Source of the DNA: Nageia nagi
Taxonomy: Eukaryota; Pinophyta
NCBI GenBank assembly: GCA_050084985.1
Contig: JBITNC010000001.1
Coordinates: forward strand, 133,610,001 to 133,674,000
Reading direction: 5' to 3'
DNA: 64,000 nt
The first letter of the stretch is position 1. The number at the start of each line of letters is the position of its first letter. The notes beneath the pieces were generated by a model. The model was not told the origin of the DNA, did no database searches, and worked only from the letters and a program-made list of their open reading frames with translations. The position numbers and the translations under genes were made by a program. Below are positions 13,692 to 26,154 of the stretch, one piece after another.

Positions 13692-14850
13692 ATGAATGCA
13701 TCATATAATGATAGTACAATAAAAGATGAAATATCTAATATCTATCCTATAAATATAAGATTAACAAATTATGTAATAGGGGTGTTTTCCATTTATGATG
13801 CCATTTTTAATATTCCCACAGCTCAAGAAATAGGAAGACCTAAAGAGTCTCCTAGTGTAGTAGGGAAATTAATACCATTAGGGAAGCTACCTAATCAAAC
13901 ACATTTTATATATCATGTTCCAATAGAACCACCTATCATCCCTTTACCTCAATCCAATGAAGGTATCTTCTATGATTCATTAGAATACTTATCACCAAAT
14001 ATAAGATCATTTGTCCAAAGATACTTTGATAGATTTCAATAGAAAGAATAAGGTCTAGGATAATATGAACAAGAACCTAGGTACAACATTGATATTCATT
14101 ATCAATTACCTAGTGGTAAAATATGATTAGTTTATAAGAATAAAAATTAATGAGTATTTGATTGCAAGATAATTGAACTGCAACCAAAAGCCAAAACATT
14201 TGAAACACCTAAATGGATGATAAATCAAGATGATATAGAGTCTAAAATGTTATCCTTAGGAGGATTATTTTCTAATATATCGATTAATATGGTAGAAATC
14301 ATAGAAATATATGATAATTTCACACATAAAATAGAATTTTATTGGTCTAGAAATGATGAGTTTGATATAATAGGCTCAAAAACTTCAAGTAGTTCTTCCT
14401 CATACTTTTTGGTAGATGAAGAAACTATAGATTTTACATTGATTCCTGAAAAACCTACAATCCAAGACTTCAAATATATAGATGCAATCTTATGAATTTC
14501 AAACTTGAATATCAATAATACCTTAGAAGACCAATATTAAGATGAGGATCAAGAATACAATGTAAATGATAATAATTGGATTCTAATACCTAACCAATTG
14601 GAAGAAGGATCTCACATGTTAATTGAAGACATCATTGAGGTTGACTTAAATGATGATCCTAAAAACCATAAAATCATTCAATTAGGGAAATACCTTATTG
14701 AAAATGAAAGAAAATAATTCATCACAATAATCAAACAAAAATAGAAAATATTTGCATAGTCATATACCAATATGCCTGGACTTGATCCTAAACTAGTAGT
14801 GCATAATCTTAGTATAAAAGAGGGTGTGAAACCTATTAAATAGAAGTTAT
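13692..14850 (+). pseudogene. Protease-RT linker of the Tat-like polyprotein
   Basis: Two moderately long plus-strand frames (116 and 92 residues) lie between the protease and RT segments. They are rich in acidic residues, serine and isoleucine, with no domain I recognise. The second element in this window has a comparably long unassigned region at 28,950-29,900 in the same place. That suggests the linker is an ancestral feature of this lineage rather than an insertion. Confidence 0.55.
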
Positions 14851-15700
14851 AAAAAATGCATTCTAAAATCACCCTAATGGTAAAAGAAGAGTTGCAAAAA
14901 CTTTTAGAAGTTAAGTTTATCCATTCCATTGATTATTCTGAATGGATTTCTAATATGGTATCGATTAAAACATCCATTGGGAATATTCGAATATGTACAA
15001 ACTTTAGAGATCTAAATAAAGCATGCCCTGAGGATGACTTTCCCTTACCAAATATAGATAGCTTAGTCGATTATACTATAGTACATGAAATATTATCACT
15101 CATGGATGGATTTTCAAGGTACAACCAAATTAAAGTGGCATCAAAAGACCAACATAAAATCGCATTCATAACACCTTGGGGAATATTTTGTTAAAAAGTA
15201 ATACCTTTTGGATTAAAAAATGTTGGAGATACCTATATAAGATCCATGACATACATTTTTGATGATTACATGCATGACATTGTAGAAGAATATGTAGATG
15301 ATGTATTGGATAAATAAAAAATACATGAAGATCATCCTAGAGTACTCATCAAAATATTTGATCAGTTACTAGAACATAAGATCTTATTGAACCCAAAGAA
15401 ATGTATTCTTGGAGTAACATATTGAAAATTATTAGGTTTCATCATCTCTAGATGAGGAATTGAGGTATATCCTAAAAATATAAAAGTAATAACAAATATG
15501 TTACCCCCCTTAAACATAAAACAACTACAAAACTTGTAGGTTGCAGGGTAAGTTACAACCCATAAGACATTTCATTTCTTAGTTGTTAGATAAATGTAAA
15601 CCTTTTAACAAACTCTTAAAGGAAGGGATTACATTTCATAAGGGAAATGAATAATAAGAAGCATTCAATGAAATAAATCACTCTCTTCTTTCACCACCTA
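14851..15700 (+). pseudogene. pol: Broken reverse transcriptase, Tat-like
   Basis: RT copies the element RNA into DNA. The N-terminal part is open from 14,856 to 15,194 and shows the usual succession: a V-K-E-E-L-Q-K-L-L start, S-I-D-Y-S-E-W-I, a C-T-N-F-R-D-L-N-K-A-C-P segment, L-P-N-I-D and M-D-G-F-S-R-Y-N-Q-I. A stop at 15,192 interrupts the T-P-W-G-x-F-C block. The catalytic Y-V-D-D is retained at about 15,292-15,309 but is closely followed by a stop. The connection region near 15,390-15,600 is frameshifted. The fold is recognisable, but the gene cannot make a whole enzyme. Confidence 0.85.
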
Positions 15701-16075
15701 TTTTAGTTTCACCTAAGCTTGGAGAACCATTCCTGTTATATATATACACTACAGAAATAGCCTTAGGAACTAGGCTTGCATAAAAGAATGCAAATAGTAA
15801 AAAATAAGCAATATATTATCTTAGTCAAACTTTGGTTGGATATGAGATTAAATATGTATATTTAGAAAAGTTATGTTTAGTGGTAGTATTTGCAACTAAA
15901 AAACTAAGACATTACATGCTAAACCATACCACATATGTAATCACCAAAGCAGATCCTTTGAAATATATGATGAATAAAACTTATCAAAATGCAAGAACAT
16001 TTAAATGGATCATGCATTTAACTAAATTTGACTTACTCTTCATAAGCCATAAATCATCAAAGGATAATTCATAAT
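15701..16075 (+). pseudogene. pol: Broken RNase H (first copy) of the Tat-like element
   Basis: After RT comes the RNase H that removes the RNA strand of the hybrid. Recognisable parts are L-Y-I-Y-T-T-E-I-A-L-G, an I-Y-Y-L-S-Q-T-L stretch near 15,805, and the open frame 15,832-16,074 with E-K-L-C-L-V-V-V-F-A-T-K-K-L-R-H-Y. This last is typical of the gypsy RNase H C-terminal half. A stop lies before 15,805. Confidence 0.75.
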
Positions 16076-16179
16076 TGACTATCTCACTAAAGCACCATTA
16101 CCTAATAATAATCCACTCATCATAAAACTACCAGATGAACATGTATTTCAATTAGACAAAATGGAAATTCCCATATAAT

Positions 16180-16560
16180 TTGAAGAATATTAGGATATGG
16201 TAATATATTTTAATGTATAAAGATGTGAACAAAGATTAGGTGTAGGTGTTGTATTCGTTACACCCTAAGGAGTTCCCATACCCTATGTTTTTAAGCTTAA
16301 TTTTCCATTTACAAACAACAATGCTAAGTATGGAGCCTTAATCTTAGCTATAAAAATTGCCATAAAATTAAAGTTAAGAAAAGTTAAATTTATTGGTAAC
16401 TCGCTATTGATTATAAACCAAGTCAAAGAAATATTCTAGTGAAAAGAACCTTTGCTGCAAAAATATAAGAAATTGGTAGAAAATCTACTATCATATTTTG
16501 AGAAATATGATTTAGAAGCAGCATAAAAATCAATGAATAGATTTGCTAATGTTATGGCTT
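16180..16560 (+). pseudogene. pol: Second (Tat-type) RNase H-like domain
   Basis: Between the first RNase H and the integrase is a second RNase H-like segment. It has a strand pattern with G-V-G-V-V-F-V-T-P, then N-N-A-K-Y-G-A-L-I-L-A-I and F-I-G-N-S-L-L-I-I-N-Q-V. In plant gypsy elements this extra domain is characteristic of the Tat lineage. Stops near 16,198 and 16,440 break it. The conserved D-S of the D-S-x-L block is replaced by N-S. Confidence 0.7.
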
Positions 16561-16879
16561 TTATTGGATCTTTAGTGCCTACAAACCCTAATAGAAAAAT
16601 GATCCCTATTGATATTTTTTAAATCACTCAATCCTTAATAAAAACAAACAAAGTCAAACATGTAGTTCTATACATTGCAATGGAAGATAAAAATTTATGG
16701 CATACACAATTGTTTAAATTCCTAAGAGATGGGTTATTACCTAATAATTTAACAAAATCATCCAGAAAAACATTTAAGATAAAAGTTTTTCTCTTTTGCA
16801 TGATAGGAGATGTCTTGTACCATATTGGTTTTGATGAAATATTACTTAAATGTTTAGAATGGGCTAATTCATAAATCTC

Positions 16880-17957
16880 CATTTCATTCATACATGATGG
16901 AATTTGCAAAGGATATTTTAGTGGTTCTGTAATTACAAAATGATTAATGTGTATGGGATATTACTAGCCTACTATGGAACATGACTATATGGAATATGTT
17001 AAAAGGTGTGTTAAATATCAACAACATGTTAATTTATTTAATCAACCTTCACATACATTACAACACATGTAATCATTATGGCCATTCTCAATATGGTATT
17101 AGATTTAATAGGTTAAATATCCCCTATTTCCTTAGGAGGTCATAAATTTATAATAATTGCTACAAAATATTTTATGAAATGGGTAGATACCATCCCTATG
17201 ATTTCAACAAAAGGGTCAAAAATAGCAAAATTCATACAAAACCATATTATATGTCATTTTGGAATTCCTTCTCAAATTATCATTGATAATGGGAAAAAAT
17301 TCAAAAATAAAGAAGTCCAAGCTTTATGTAAAGGATATCATATCTAATTAAGCTTCTCAATGCCTTACTATCCCTAAGGGAATGGCCAAGCTAAAGCCAC
17401 AAACCAAGCCATTTGTATTATTTTACTAAAAAATATCGATGATTCCCATTGAGATTGGCATGCAAGGATTCCACATGCATTATGGGCTTATCAAAATAGC
17501 ATTCAAACTCCTACTGGGGTATCCCCATTTTACTTAGTTTATGGATCAGAAGCAGTACTACCCCTAGAAATAAAAATTTTCTCTCTACGAATTGCCTTAC
17601 AAGACTATATCACTTATGAAGTAGCTCATCAAATGAGATCAGATCAATTGCTACTTCTTGATGAAAGGAGAGTTAATGTTCTAGAACGTCTACGTACTTA
17701 TCAAAATTGTATTAAATGAGCTTTTTATAAAAGAGTCAAAATATGTGAATTTAATATAGGGGATTTAGTTTTAAAAGAAAACCAACAACCTTCTTGAATG
17801 GAATGATAACTTCATGACATGTTTTATCCTAACTGGTTAGGACCCTATATAATTAAAAGAATTTTTGGATCTAGAATTTATCATTTAGTTGATATGGAAG
17901 GTAATGAAGAGTGTGAACCTATAAACATCATCCATCTTCATCCTTTCAATAATTAAT
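16880..17957 (+). pseudogene. pol: Broken integrase of the Tat-like element
   Basis: Integrase inserts the DNA copy into the chromosome. The zinc-binding start (H-D-G-I-C-K-G-Y-F-S-G, then C-V-K-Y-Q-Q) lies near 16,893-17,030. The catalytic core around 17,095-17,560 includes F-G-I-P-S-Q-I-I-I-D-N-G-K-K-F and a P-Y-Y-P-x-G-N-G-Q-A segment. The last part reads toward G-D-L-V-L-K-E-N and N-W-L-G-P-Y-I-I-K, ending with L-H-P-F-N-N before a TAA at 17,955-17,957. At least five in-frame stops are present. The overlapping minus-strand frame at 16,628-16,909 is a shadow. Confidence 0.85.
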
Positions 17958-19177
17958 AATTTTTTTATTTCCAATTGTATATATTATGAATAGTGTTTTA
18001 GTTTAAAACAACAAATACACTTTAATTAAACTTAACATATTTAATGTATTTAAAAATAAAATGGTGTCAAAAAGAGTAAATGGTCCATCTAATTGCTGAC
18101 CAAAGAGGAATTTGATAACTATCTTGATACAAAAAACCTAAACACTTGAGAGATAAGGCTATAAGAGAATTATCCCAATATAATTCTCCTAGAAATAGAA
18201 ATTTCTTCTATATACCTATCGATATACAAGAAACCTTAGCCTTAAAACTCTCTTCAAAAAGATATCAGTGGTGGGAGATAAGCATTCATTTAAAATTAAT
18301 GGATGGGTTCAAGGCTAGAATTTCGAAAGCTAGATCTACATTTTTATGATGGTTAATTTTTTTTTATATGGTTAAAATTTTTTTGTGTGGATAATTTTCT
18401 CTCTCTTTGAAATTTTAAGTTGTTCTTTTCCTATGTTTTTTAGTTATTTATTTATTTTGAAAATATATTTCACATAAAATTTATCAAGTTATATATTGAT
18501 ATTTTTAAAACTATTTCAAATTGTTCAAGTATTAAATATAATTATAATTTTATAGTTATTTATTTTTATTTTAAATTAAGTTTTTATTTTAAAACTAATT
18601 TTATAGTTATTTATTAATTTACTCATCCATATATGATTAAAAAGCATCTTCTATAATAAATAATTAGTTCAATCTTGTAACAATTATAATCTACTTAAAA
18701 TAAAACTTTTTTAATCCATCATATTGAAAGGCATATGAGTTGTTCAATTACTCTGTAGAACTAAGATGATAATTTGATATTTTCTATTTAAAAATCAATA
18801 ATTAAAAATATTGAGTGCAACATATGTCACAAAGTTTATTGAGTGGAACATTGAGTAATATATTCCTAAAACATCTCTTGAGATTCATAAAGCAAATGGA
18901 ATTCAAGGTGGAAAACATAATCATATACATCTGTTGTGATTCATTGTTGATGCCTACAAGGTCATTATAACACTTTTTAAATTAGGTTGAAAATGCCATA
19001 CAAAAAGAAGACATTTGCGAATCATAAGTAAAATATGGAACATAAAGTAAAATAAAGCATGAGACATAAAAAATAAATAATTAAATCTGAAAAACCAAAA
19101 TATTAATAATCATATGAAACTCTAATTTTTGGTGTTTATACAATAACATAACCCCTTTTGGTAGAGATAAATTAGAA
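17958..19177. other. Sequence after the Tat-like integrase, no gene recognised
   Basis: This should hold the 3' untranslated region and 3' LTR of the preceding element. However, no polypurine tract or copy of the candidate 5' LTR start was found. The frame at 18,146-18,349 has no recognised domain. From 18,350 to 18,660 the DNA is a very AT-rich run of T and A blocks. Confidence 0.4.
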
Positions 19178-19500
19178 GTGAAAAATGCAAATAAAGTAAT
19201 TCAAATTTTTTGGAATGATGATAACATCAAGGATAAAAGAAAGCTCTCTTACAATAAAAATATCATCAATCCAAAACCTGAACATCCTTCATATTTTTAT
19301 AAGATTATTGACTTAAAAAAGAAACCTGTGATTCCAAAATTAAGAAGTAATTTAGATGAAATCCATAGGGAAACTGATAGATGGATAATTCCAAAAATAC
19401 CTTAAGATAAAAGGATTTGTAAATTTTGTAACCTAAATTACATAGATGATGAGACACATTTTCTCCTTTATTTTGTCCACTCTACAAAGACATAAGAGAA
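19178..19500 (+). pseudogene. Fragment resembling the zinc-binding tail of a non-LTR reverse transcriptase
   Basis: A 75-residue frame ends in a TAA at 19,403-19,405, but the same frame continues beyond it. It reads a helical segment (K-L-R-S-N-L-D-E-I-H-R-E-T-D-R-W near 19,345) with P-K-I-P, then after the stop R-I-C-K-F-C-N at about 19,410-19,430 and D-E-T-H-F-L-L-Y near 19,450. The layout LR-x-ExxR(W), PKxP, CxxC, DExHFLL is the C-terminal zinc-binding tail seen in some LINE-type polyproteins, particularly animal ones. The final cysteine of the CCHC set appears to be phenylalanine. No RT or endonuclease was found upstream. The identification is from motif memory only and needs a profile search. 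Confidence 0.45.
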
Positions 19501-19839
19501 ACCTACAAAGGAATTTTTTATTACAACTTAATCCATGAATTCTTAAACCAAGAAAAGCAAAATGACCTTGGTGATTTTTTTATACAAATTAATTATAGTA
19601 GAAATAATCATTCAAATACATAACTGATATATATTTTTTTATCTAGATAAATTTTGATAGGTTCTACAAACCTTTGTGTTTAAAAGGATAGTAAAAGACA
19701 TATCATATCATATCATATTCAAATGACATAAGCTATAACCCTCATATTCTAATATTATATCAAATTAATTAATTACATAAAGTATAATATTATGATAATG
19801 TTAGGTAATCTCCCTAACATTTTATGCTTCAAAAATCTT

Positions 19840-20800
19840 TATCCTCAAAGAAGGGTCCTAATGCTCAAGATGACATAAGAGCTCCTATAGTGTATCTTTA
19901 ACTATAGGTCATTTTACTATATAAGTGCTTATATAATAGGTCAATTTCTTAGTGAACATGAGCACTAATCGAGGAATTTTTTTATTTCTAAATTGATCAA
20001 GCCTTCTTTGTAAGTTCTAGGAGAATCACATAATCTTTTATATTTAATCGAATTTATTTTTTTGAGGTAAGTAATATGAAAGATTAGGTGAATATTTGAA
20101 AATGTTGGTAGTTTTAATTTTCCTATGATTGCTCCAAATTGGTAAAGAATCTTGTAAGGTACATAAAATCTTAGTTCTAACTTTTTTTTCTTAATTTGTT
20201 TTTTATATTTTATTATATTATTTTAGTTTAAGAAATACCATATCTCCAATTTTGAATGTGCACACTTAGATCTCTTTTTATCAACTTATTTATTTATTTC
20301 ATTTTATGTTAACAACAAGTTTCACTTTAAAGTTTGAAGTATTTGATCTTTTTGGGTAATCATGTCATCCATTATTAGTACATTATAGGTCCCACTATTG
20401 TATGATGTAAAAGTTGGAAGGGGTTTACTATAAAGTGTTTCATATGGAGATATGTTTATTGCATAAAGTTGAAAAGTATTGTACCAATATTATGCTAAAG
20501 GAAACTAATTAATATATTATTTTGGATACTCTACTAAAAAATTATATAAATATATTTCTAAATATTTACTAACTATATATTTCTATCCACCCATTCATAT
20601 GTGATACGTAAAGCTCATTTCCAAAGTAGTACCTTATAGTTTGAACAATTTTATCCAAAATTCACTTGTAAATATATGGTTGAGATTACTATAAATAGAT
20701 TTAGTCTTTCCATAAAGGAAAAAGATTGAGTTAACAAATATTTAAATAACTATAGAAGAACTATATGAGTGACTTAATATTACTAATAATTTAAATTATT
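19840..20800 (-). pseudogene. pol: Chromovirus-like integrase and C-terminal tail fragment
   Basis: Read on the minus strand from about 20,800 downward, broken frames show successive integrase landmarks. They are a K-S-I-Y-S-N-L-N-H-I-F-T-S-E-F-W segment (20,640-20,710), Y-L-E-I-Y-L-Y-N-F near 20,555, Y-W-Y-N-T-F with S-P-Y-E-T-L-Y-S-K-P (20,390-20,480), then F-K-I-G-D-M-V-F-L-K-L near 20,225-20,260. A chromodomain-like tail follows near 19,850-19,930. This is the order in plant chromoviruses. No RT, protease or gag was seen further upstream, so only the 3' part of an element remains. No open frame longer than about 60 codons survives. Confidence 0.65.
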
Positions 20801-23319
20801 TACTCTTTTTATTGTAACCAAAATAATAATTATTAGGGTTATTTAATAATATTCAATTTAAGCAATTAACCATGAAATAATAGTAAATAATAGTAACATA
20901 AGTGATGATAATGATATAATTAGCCTGATTCACCTTAACCTATCACACTAGATTAATGAAAGATACAAACATATACTTTACCTATCATGACAAATGGAAG
21001 AGATGTTCAATCTATAGGGGACAAACAATGAGCTTCTCCAAAATATGGAGCTACCAATTCAACCTCAAACAAGCAATGTCACTTGAATACCATTTCAGTT
21101 CACCTTTTCCTTTAGCTAGATGTCATTGTCACACCTTTTATGCTCAAACTATTATGCATAAATGGATTCTAACGATCATAAGAATACAAAGCTCAATGTA
21201 TAACAAATACATATATGATAGGTCATGTTAAGAAATATCGATAAAGAATGACACAAGTATGTTACCACCTATCAAGGATTTCAAATCATATCATTATTTC
21301 TCATGCACAACCATTCCATGTTTATAGATAATAGGTCCAGTGCCAAGGCTTCTCCTTGGGCTTATGATGCATATGGGCCAAGACTCCTTCTTGGGCTTAT
21401 CTATGGATTGACCTATTATCATAAATCATAAAGGTATATAAGAGTGCATGATGATAAGATCATTTATTTAATTAATTAAATAAATTATTTCAAATTTGTA
21501 AAAGGGTATTTTAGTTAAATTAAAATTCCTTTTTAGGTGTTACCACTATTTTTTGGAAGGCTAATTGTTTGACTACAGAGTTTGAATACCTAATTGTTAA
21601 ACTTTATGCCTATTACTATTCAACTTTATTACTTACTTTGATTGCATTGAATTGATCCCACTTATTAAACTTCAAAGTTTAGATCATTCAAAATTACTCA
21701 TTTAAATTATCCAATGGGTGGGTTTGTGTAATGATCCTCTATTTCTATCCTTAAAAATTATACTTTTTTTACAACACATATCTCTTAAGACATGTTATTA
21801 TATGTTTTTTATGAAATCACACTCCTTTATTTACAATATAAGTAATAAATACATATATAATTTTTAGTAGTTCATTTCTACAATCAATACTTAAGTGGGT
21901 CAAAATAATCAACTTTCACTCTCTCTTTTATTTTCTATCATGCCACTTGTTCTAAGATTTGATTTAATCAAAACATAGGTAGGTTTATCTCTTAAGGCCT
22001 ATATCATGGCTAACATTGTTATAATTATCTCTTATTACTACTTTTTTTATTTTTTTATTTGACATAGAGGGAATCAATGAGCCTCTTCAATGTCTCAACC
22101 CATGATGCATGTTTGAGTCTCAGTTGTCTATCCTTATAAAACTCGATTCATCCTTTGTTAAAAATAACCTATGGAGATAGTCATGGGAGATGAGAGGCAT
22201 AGAAAATGAGACCTTCACTCACCCTTTTAAGGGCTTTGACCCTCACATTAGGCCCTTAGGCCTTATCCTTTATTACTACATACACCAATCTATATTTAGT
22301 TTAATAGTATGATGCCTTGGTGGATTAGTCATTCCATAACACCATATCAAGATGGGATAAAAGAGTAATACCATTATCATACCACTTTTGATAATGATGT
22401 TGGTTACTCTTGCATACTTATATCTTCTGCAAGAGGACACCATATTACCATTATACCTACTTAGCCCATATCACCAACAATGTATCACCAATGCTCTAGT
22501 GTCTATTGATCCATAAGACAGTTAAGTAGGAGTATAATAAGGTTTAAAGGATAGGATAAATATAGCCTCAATAATAATCTAAACTAATATATTAACCATG
22601 TAATTTTTATTTCATATAAATAAAAATTATAAACTAAATCACATGAACTCATAAATTCTAAATATCAATAAGAAAATATAACAATCATTCCTTTAATTAA
22701 GAATTAATAAAATACAGAATTTAGTAAGCACAATGCATATTTATTCTAAAGGAATAATTATAATTAAATTAATATTATTCCTTCATAATACATTCATTTC
22801 AATAATCCTATTATTTCAAAATTACAACATTGAAAATACAAATTACATAATTCATATGTACAACTAATAAGCTTTTCAAAGAACAATATTTTTATTTATA
22901 AGGACTTATTATTTTTCTTTTCTTCTTAATTCTTATTTCCTTGAATCAAAATGGGCTAACTAACATTTTTGAGATAAGAATAATTTTTTAAGATCAAGAC
23001 AACACTTTCATATGAATGCATATTCTAAATGTGAGAATCATATATGTATTTGATACTATAATTATAATTCCATAATTAAATATTTATTTAATATAATAAT
23101 TACAATGAATAATCCACATATATGCATTGAGAATTTGAAGAAACAATTACAATGATTATTATTTTCTTAAATGCAAAGGTACACATGATAACATTTCCAA
23201 AACATTACTCATAATACCCATAATATTAAATGTACATTAAGAAGGATAGTTTAATGTTTAGTAATTCATATTTTAATATGGCATCCATAAATTTTATATT
23301 TAAATAATGATTAATTTCT
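20801..23319. other. Intergenic stretch, no gene recognised
   Basis: The frame at 20,956-21,231 has no recognisable motif. A short local repeat occurs at about 21,340-21,405, where a version of caaggctt/caagactcctt(c)ttgggcttat is repeated after roughly 50 bp. The rest is AT-rich with no clear signal. Confidence 0.45.
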
Positions 23320-25240
23320 AATATTTAGCATTTGTGAACATTTCATTATCTAGAATACTCACCTATGTTATATTTTCCACTTATCCTTAAACTTGTAACA
23401 TATATTATGCCTCCTCATATAAGAATATAATTATATCAATAACATAATCAATTAACAAATATCAATTTACAAGAAGACATAAATTAACTCCTAGTAAGGT
23501 TATCAATTTATTCACACTCTAGGCCATGCCTGAGATAAAGAATAATTCAAAAGCTAAAAATATTCAACAAAGAGAAGAGTCTAAAATAACTCCTAATATT
23601 CTTACTCTTTTTTATCTACTCTAAGGTATATTAAAAAAGAAATATTGATTATTAGCAAAGAGATAATTTTAATACCTATTAACTTTACTCTTTAACCCTT
23701 GCATATTTAGATACACCAAAAGAGTAAACATACTAAATATCATAGTTAAAATCAATATATACAGGGAATGATTCAACTTTGTGCTAGAATGATAAGTCAT
23801 AGCATTGAAATATATAACCATGATATCATAAAGCAACTATAGTATAAATATTTTAGTCAAGTAATCTCATATAAGGTGAAAGGTCTCTTATAGTATAAAT
23901 CACTAAGAAAGGATGTTCATATCATTATACTACACTAACGATCACATAATTAAAACTTAACTCATAAGTATATCAATTAGGATCTCAATCAAGGACAAAA
24001 TGTGATATTAGTCAAATGATCCTATCAAACTTTTATTCATAGAAAAAGAATAAACAAATACCAAGAAGGATTTTCATCACCCAAAAAAGAAACTAAATGA
24101 CATCCTAACCATTTCCTTGGTTTGACAATACCTAAAATCAAGATGATGTTACTAACATTTAGTCAATCTAAATGAACATATCAATAAAGAACTATCAATA
24201 TAATCACAATTATACATCTTCTAATGTGTAATGCTTTCATAAAATCATGAGTATTTAAACTCTTATGTAATGATTCTTTCTTAATTTTGACTTAATTTTG
24301 AATTCTTCCATGACCAATCATTTTGATTATCAACTTTATTAATAAATATATCGAACCATCTACTTTTTTACTCTTTTCCCTCAATATTAACTAATTCCAT
24401 CTCATTATAATTATCATTTTTGTTAGCCTATTTTTTACATTTGTTATTTTTTTATCAATAGGATAAATTTTGTATTAATAAAAAAGATTGGTGTTTTCGA
24501 GGATCTCTAAAAACCTTCATAAAAAGATATCATTTTCATAGATTCTTATACAACCCTTATAACTTCTTTTTATGTTTTTCATTTTTCTCTTTTTCTATTT
24601 CTAAATTTTTTATTTTATATATATAACTTAATAAAAATTGAGAATATGTACCTACCTTAACATGTGGAATATGATTTTCTTTTTTAATTGGTGTATAAAC
24701 ATATGACTATGTGTTATTGCATGATATCTCTTCTAACAAATATATCATGAAGATCTAGATGTTATTCCTTAAGAAGGAATTTAATCAAGCACATAACTCT
24801 AAGAAAGGTTCATGTACAAATAAATATAAAAGAAAACAATAGAAAAGAAATGTTACATCGATGTCATAAGAAGCATTAAGGATGGACAACTCTAAAATAA
24901 TAAGGGATTCATTCTGGAAACTCGCTACATGATTAACCTATATATAGGCATTATTTTAGGAATATTATATAAAAAAAAATCAATATAATGCTATAAGTAT
25001 CTAACTTATTACATAATAAATTCTTCATCATTTATCCCAAAAACAAAATATTTAGACTTCATTGTTGAAATTATTTTACATTGATATTCTATCAAACTAA
25101 ATAATAAATATGCAATTAAAAGTAAATAAGGAAGGGTAAATTAAGATAATAAATTTAACTTTTACTCTAACAAAATACTATATAATATGTAAGTAATACT
25201 AGCAACAATCTTGAAGTAGTACCTTATTTAGTTGTAGCAT
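23320..25240. repeat. Dispersed repeat A, uninterrupted copy
   Basis: This stretch is related throughout to 38,381-42,060 in the same orientation. Similarity starts near tttagcattt and ends with accttatttagttgta in both copies. Copy A lacks about 1.8 kb present in copy B, at the junction near 24,995. There are no LTR-type ends, terminal inverted repeats or recognised protein domains, so the family is unknown. The nearby minus-strand open frame in copy B (38,764-38,967) is not conserved as an open frame here, arguing against coding function. Confidence 0.7.
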
Positions 25241-25625
25241 ATGGGCTTCTAAAAAAATGGAGTGAATTATTGTGCATAGGGATTCAACATTCCTAAGTAA
25301 TCAAGAGAATTCTTCTCCATCAAGCTCCTCTTCCTACAAAGGTCAATCCTAGATATGTAGACACAATAATACTCACCACCATTAATAGAGAGAATGGAAG
25401 TGATGATGAAATCTCAAAATGGATATTTTTTTGGGTTTCTTCTAATTATTTTCATTTTATTGAAACTGACCTTTAGAAAATGAAAATTGAGAGATCAATT
25501 TTATTAAATATTTTTGTTCATATTTAAAGTAGGAAAACAAACCCCATACACCATGATTCCATCATAATTTGATGCAAATTATGATAAAATCATGTTCTAA
25601 TGACTATGCAATACCTCTAACATAA
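25241..25625. repeat. Direct repeat unit C, empty-site copy
   Basis: This roughly 385-bp unit is duplicated at 26,155-26,319 and then, after the Tat-like element inserted into the second unit, at 35,062-35,280. Shared blocks are aaaaaaatggagtga, a block with ttc(t/a)ccatcaagct, and after the insertion point ctcaaaatggatattt. Because this copy carries no insertion, it shows the pre-insertion sequence (gagaatggaagtgatgatg) at 25,391-25,409. Confidence 0.75.
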
Positions 25626-26154
25626 ATAGTGTAAGATTGCATCATTTTTGTCTAAATGGGTCTTTCATATATTTAGTGATGCCTTGTTTGATGCCAACTG
25701 ATGTAAAAAATGATGGTGACAATGATGCCATGGTTAACGTAATATTTTATAGTATTGATGCTATTTGTGATGAAATAGATGATGCAAATTATGTAACAAA
25801 ATGACATTATAAATGATTTCATTTTTGATAAAATAAATGATGCAAATTATGTAATATGATGTTATAAATAACACCATGTATGATGCTATATTCCATTATT
25901 TTAAAATAGTTTATCTTATTCTAATGATAATGTAAAAATTTATGAGTGTTTTAAAAAAATTTACAATAGTTTAAGGTTTAGAGTTTTAAGTTTTGCAGTG
26001 GACCTATTAGAGGAATATAGTTTATATGTATATTGTATGTAATTGCTACTATATTCAATTCTATGAAAATTTTAGTAGGCAAATTATAGAGTGGTAGCAA
26101 TGGATAAAAATATGAAGGGTAAGGAACTGACAGAGATGTGTAGATGGGTATGTG
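25626..26154. other. Spacer between C units, with short imperfect repeats
   Basis: No gene is seen. A short motif, gatgcaaattatgtaa, occurs at about 25,780 and 25,843 (roughly 63 bp apart), and a related version lies at about 25,570. The segment near 25,976-26,000 resembles the telomere-like runs at 35,380-35,640 (tttaaggtttagagtttta). Confidence 0.5.

Larger units (their letters stand above)
10222..17957 (+). mobile_element. Decayed Ty3/gypsy element, Tat-like (gag-pol body)
   Basis: Translated pieces appear in the order gag, protease, reverse transcriptase, RNase H, a second RNase H-like domain, and integrase. This is the order of the plant Tat lineage; the second RNase H upstream of integrase is the lineage marker. 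All domains are broken by in-frame stops and frame changes, so the copy is dead. The coding body is about 7.7 kb. Flanking LTRs and target-site duplications could not be identified, consistent with great age. A related but separate element lies at 26,320-35,056. Confidence 0.85.

Noticed and set aside
20956-21231. 91-residue plus-strand open frame
   Set aside because: No family recognised and no upstream or downstream coding context.
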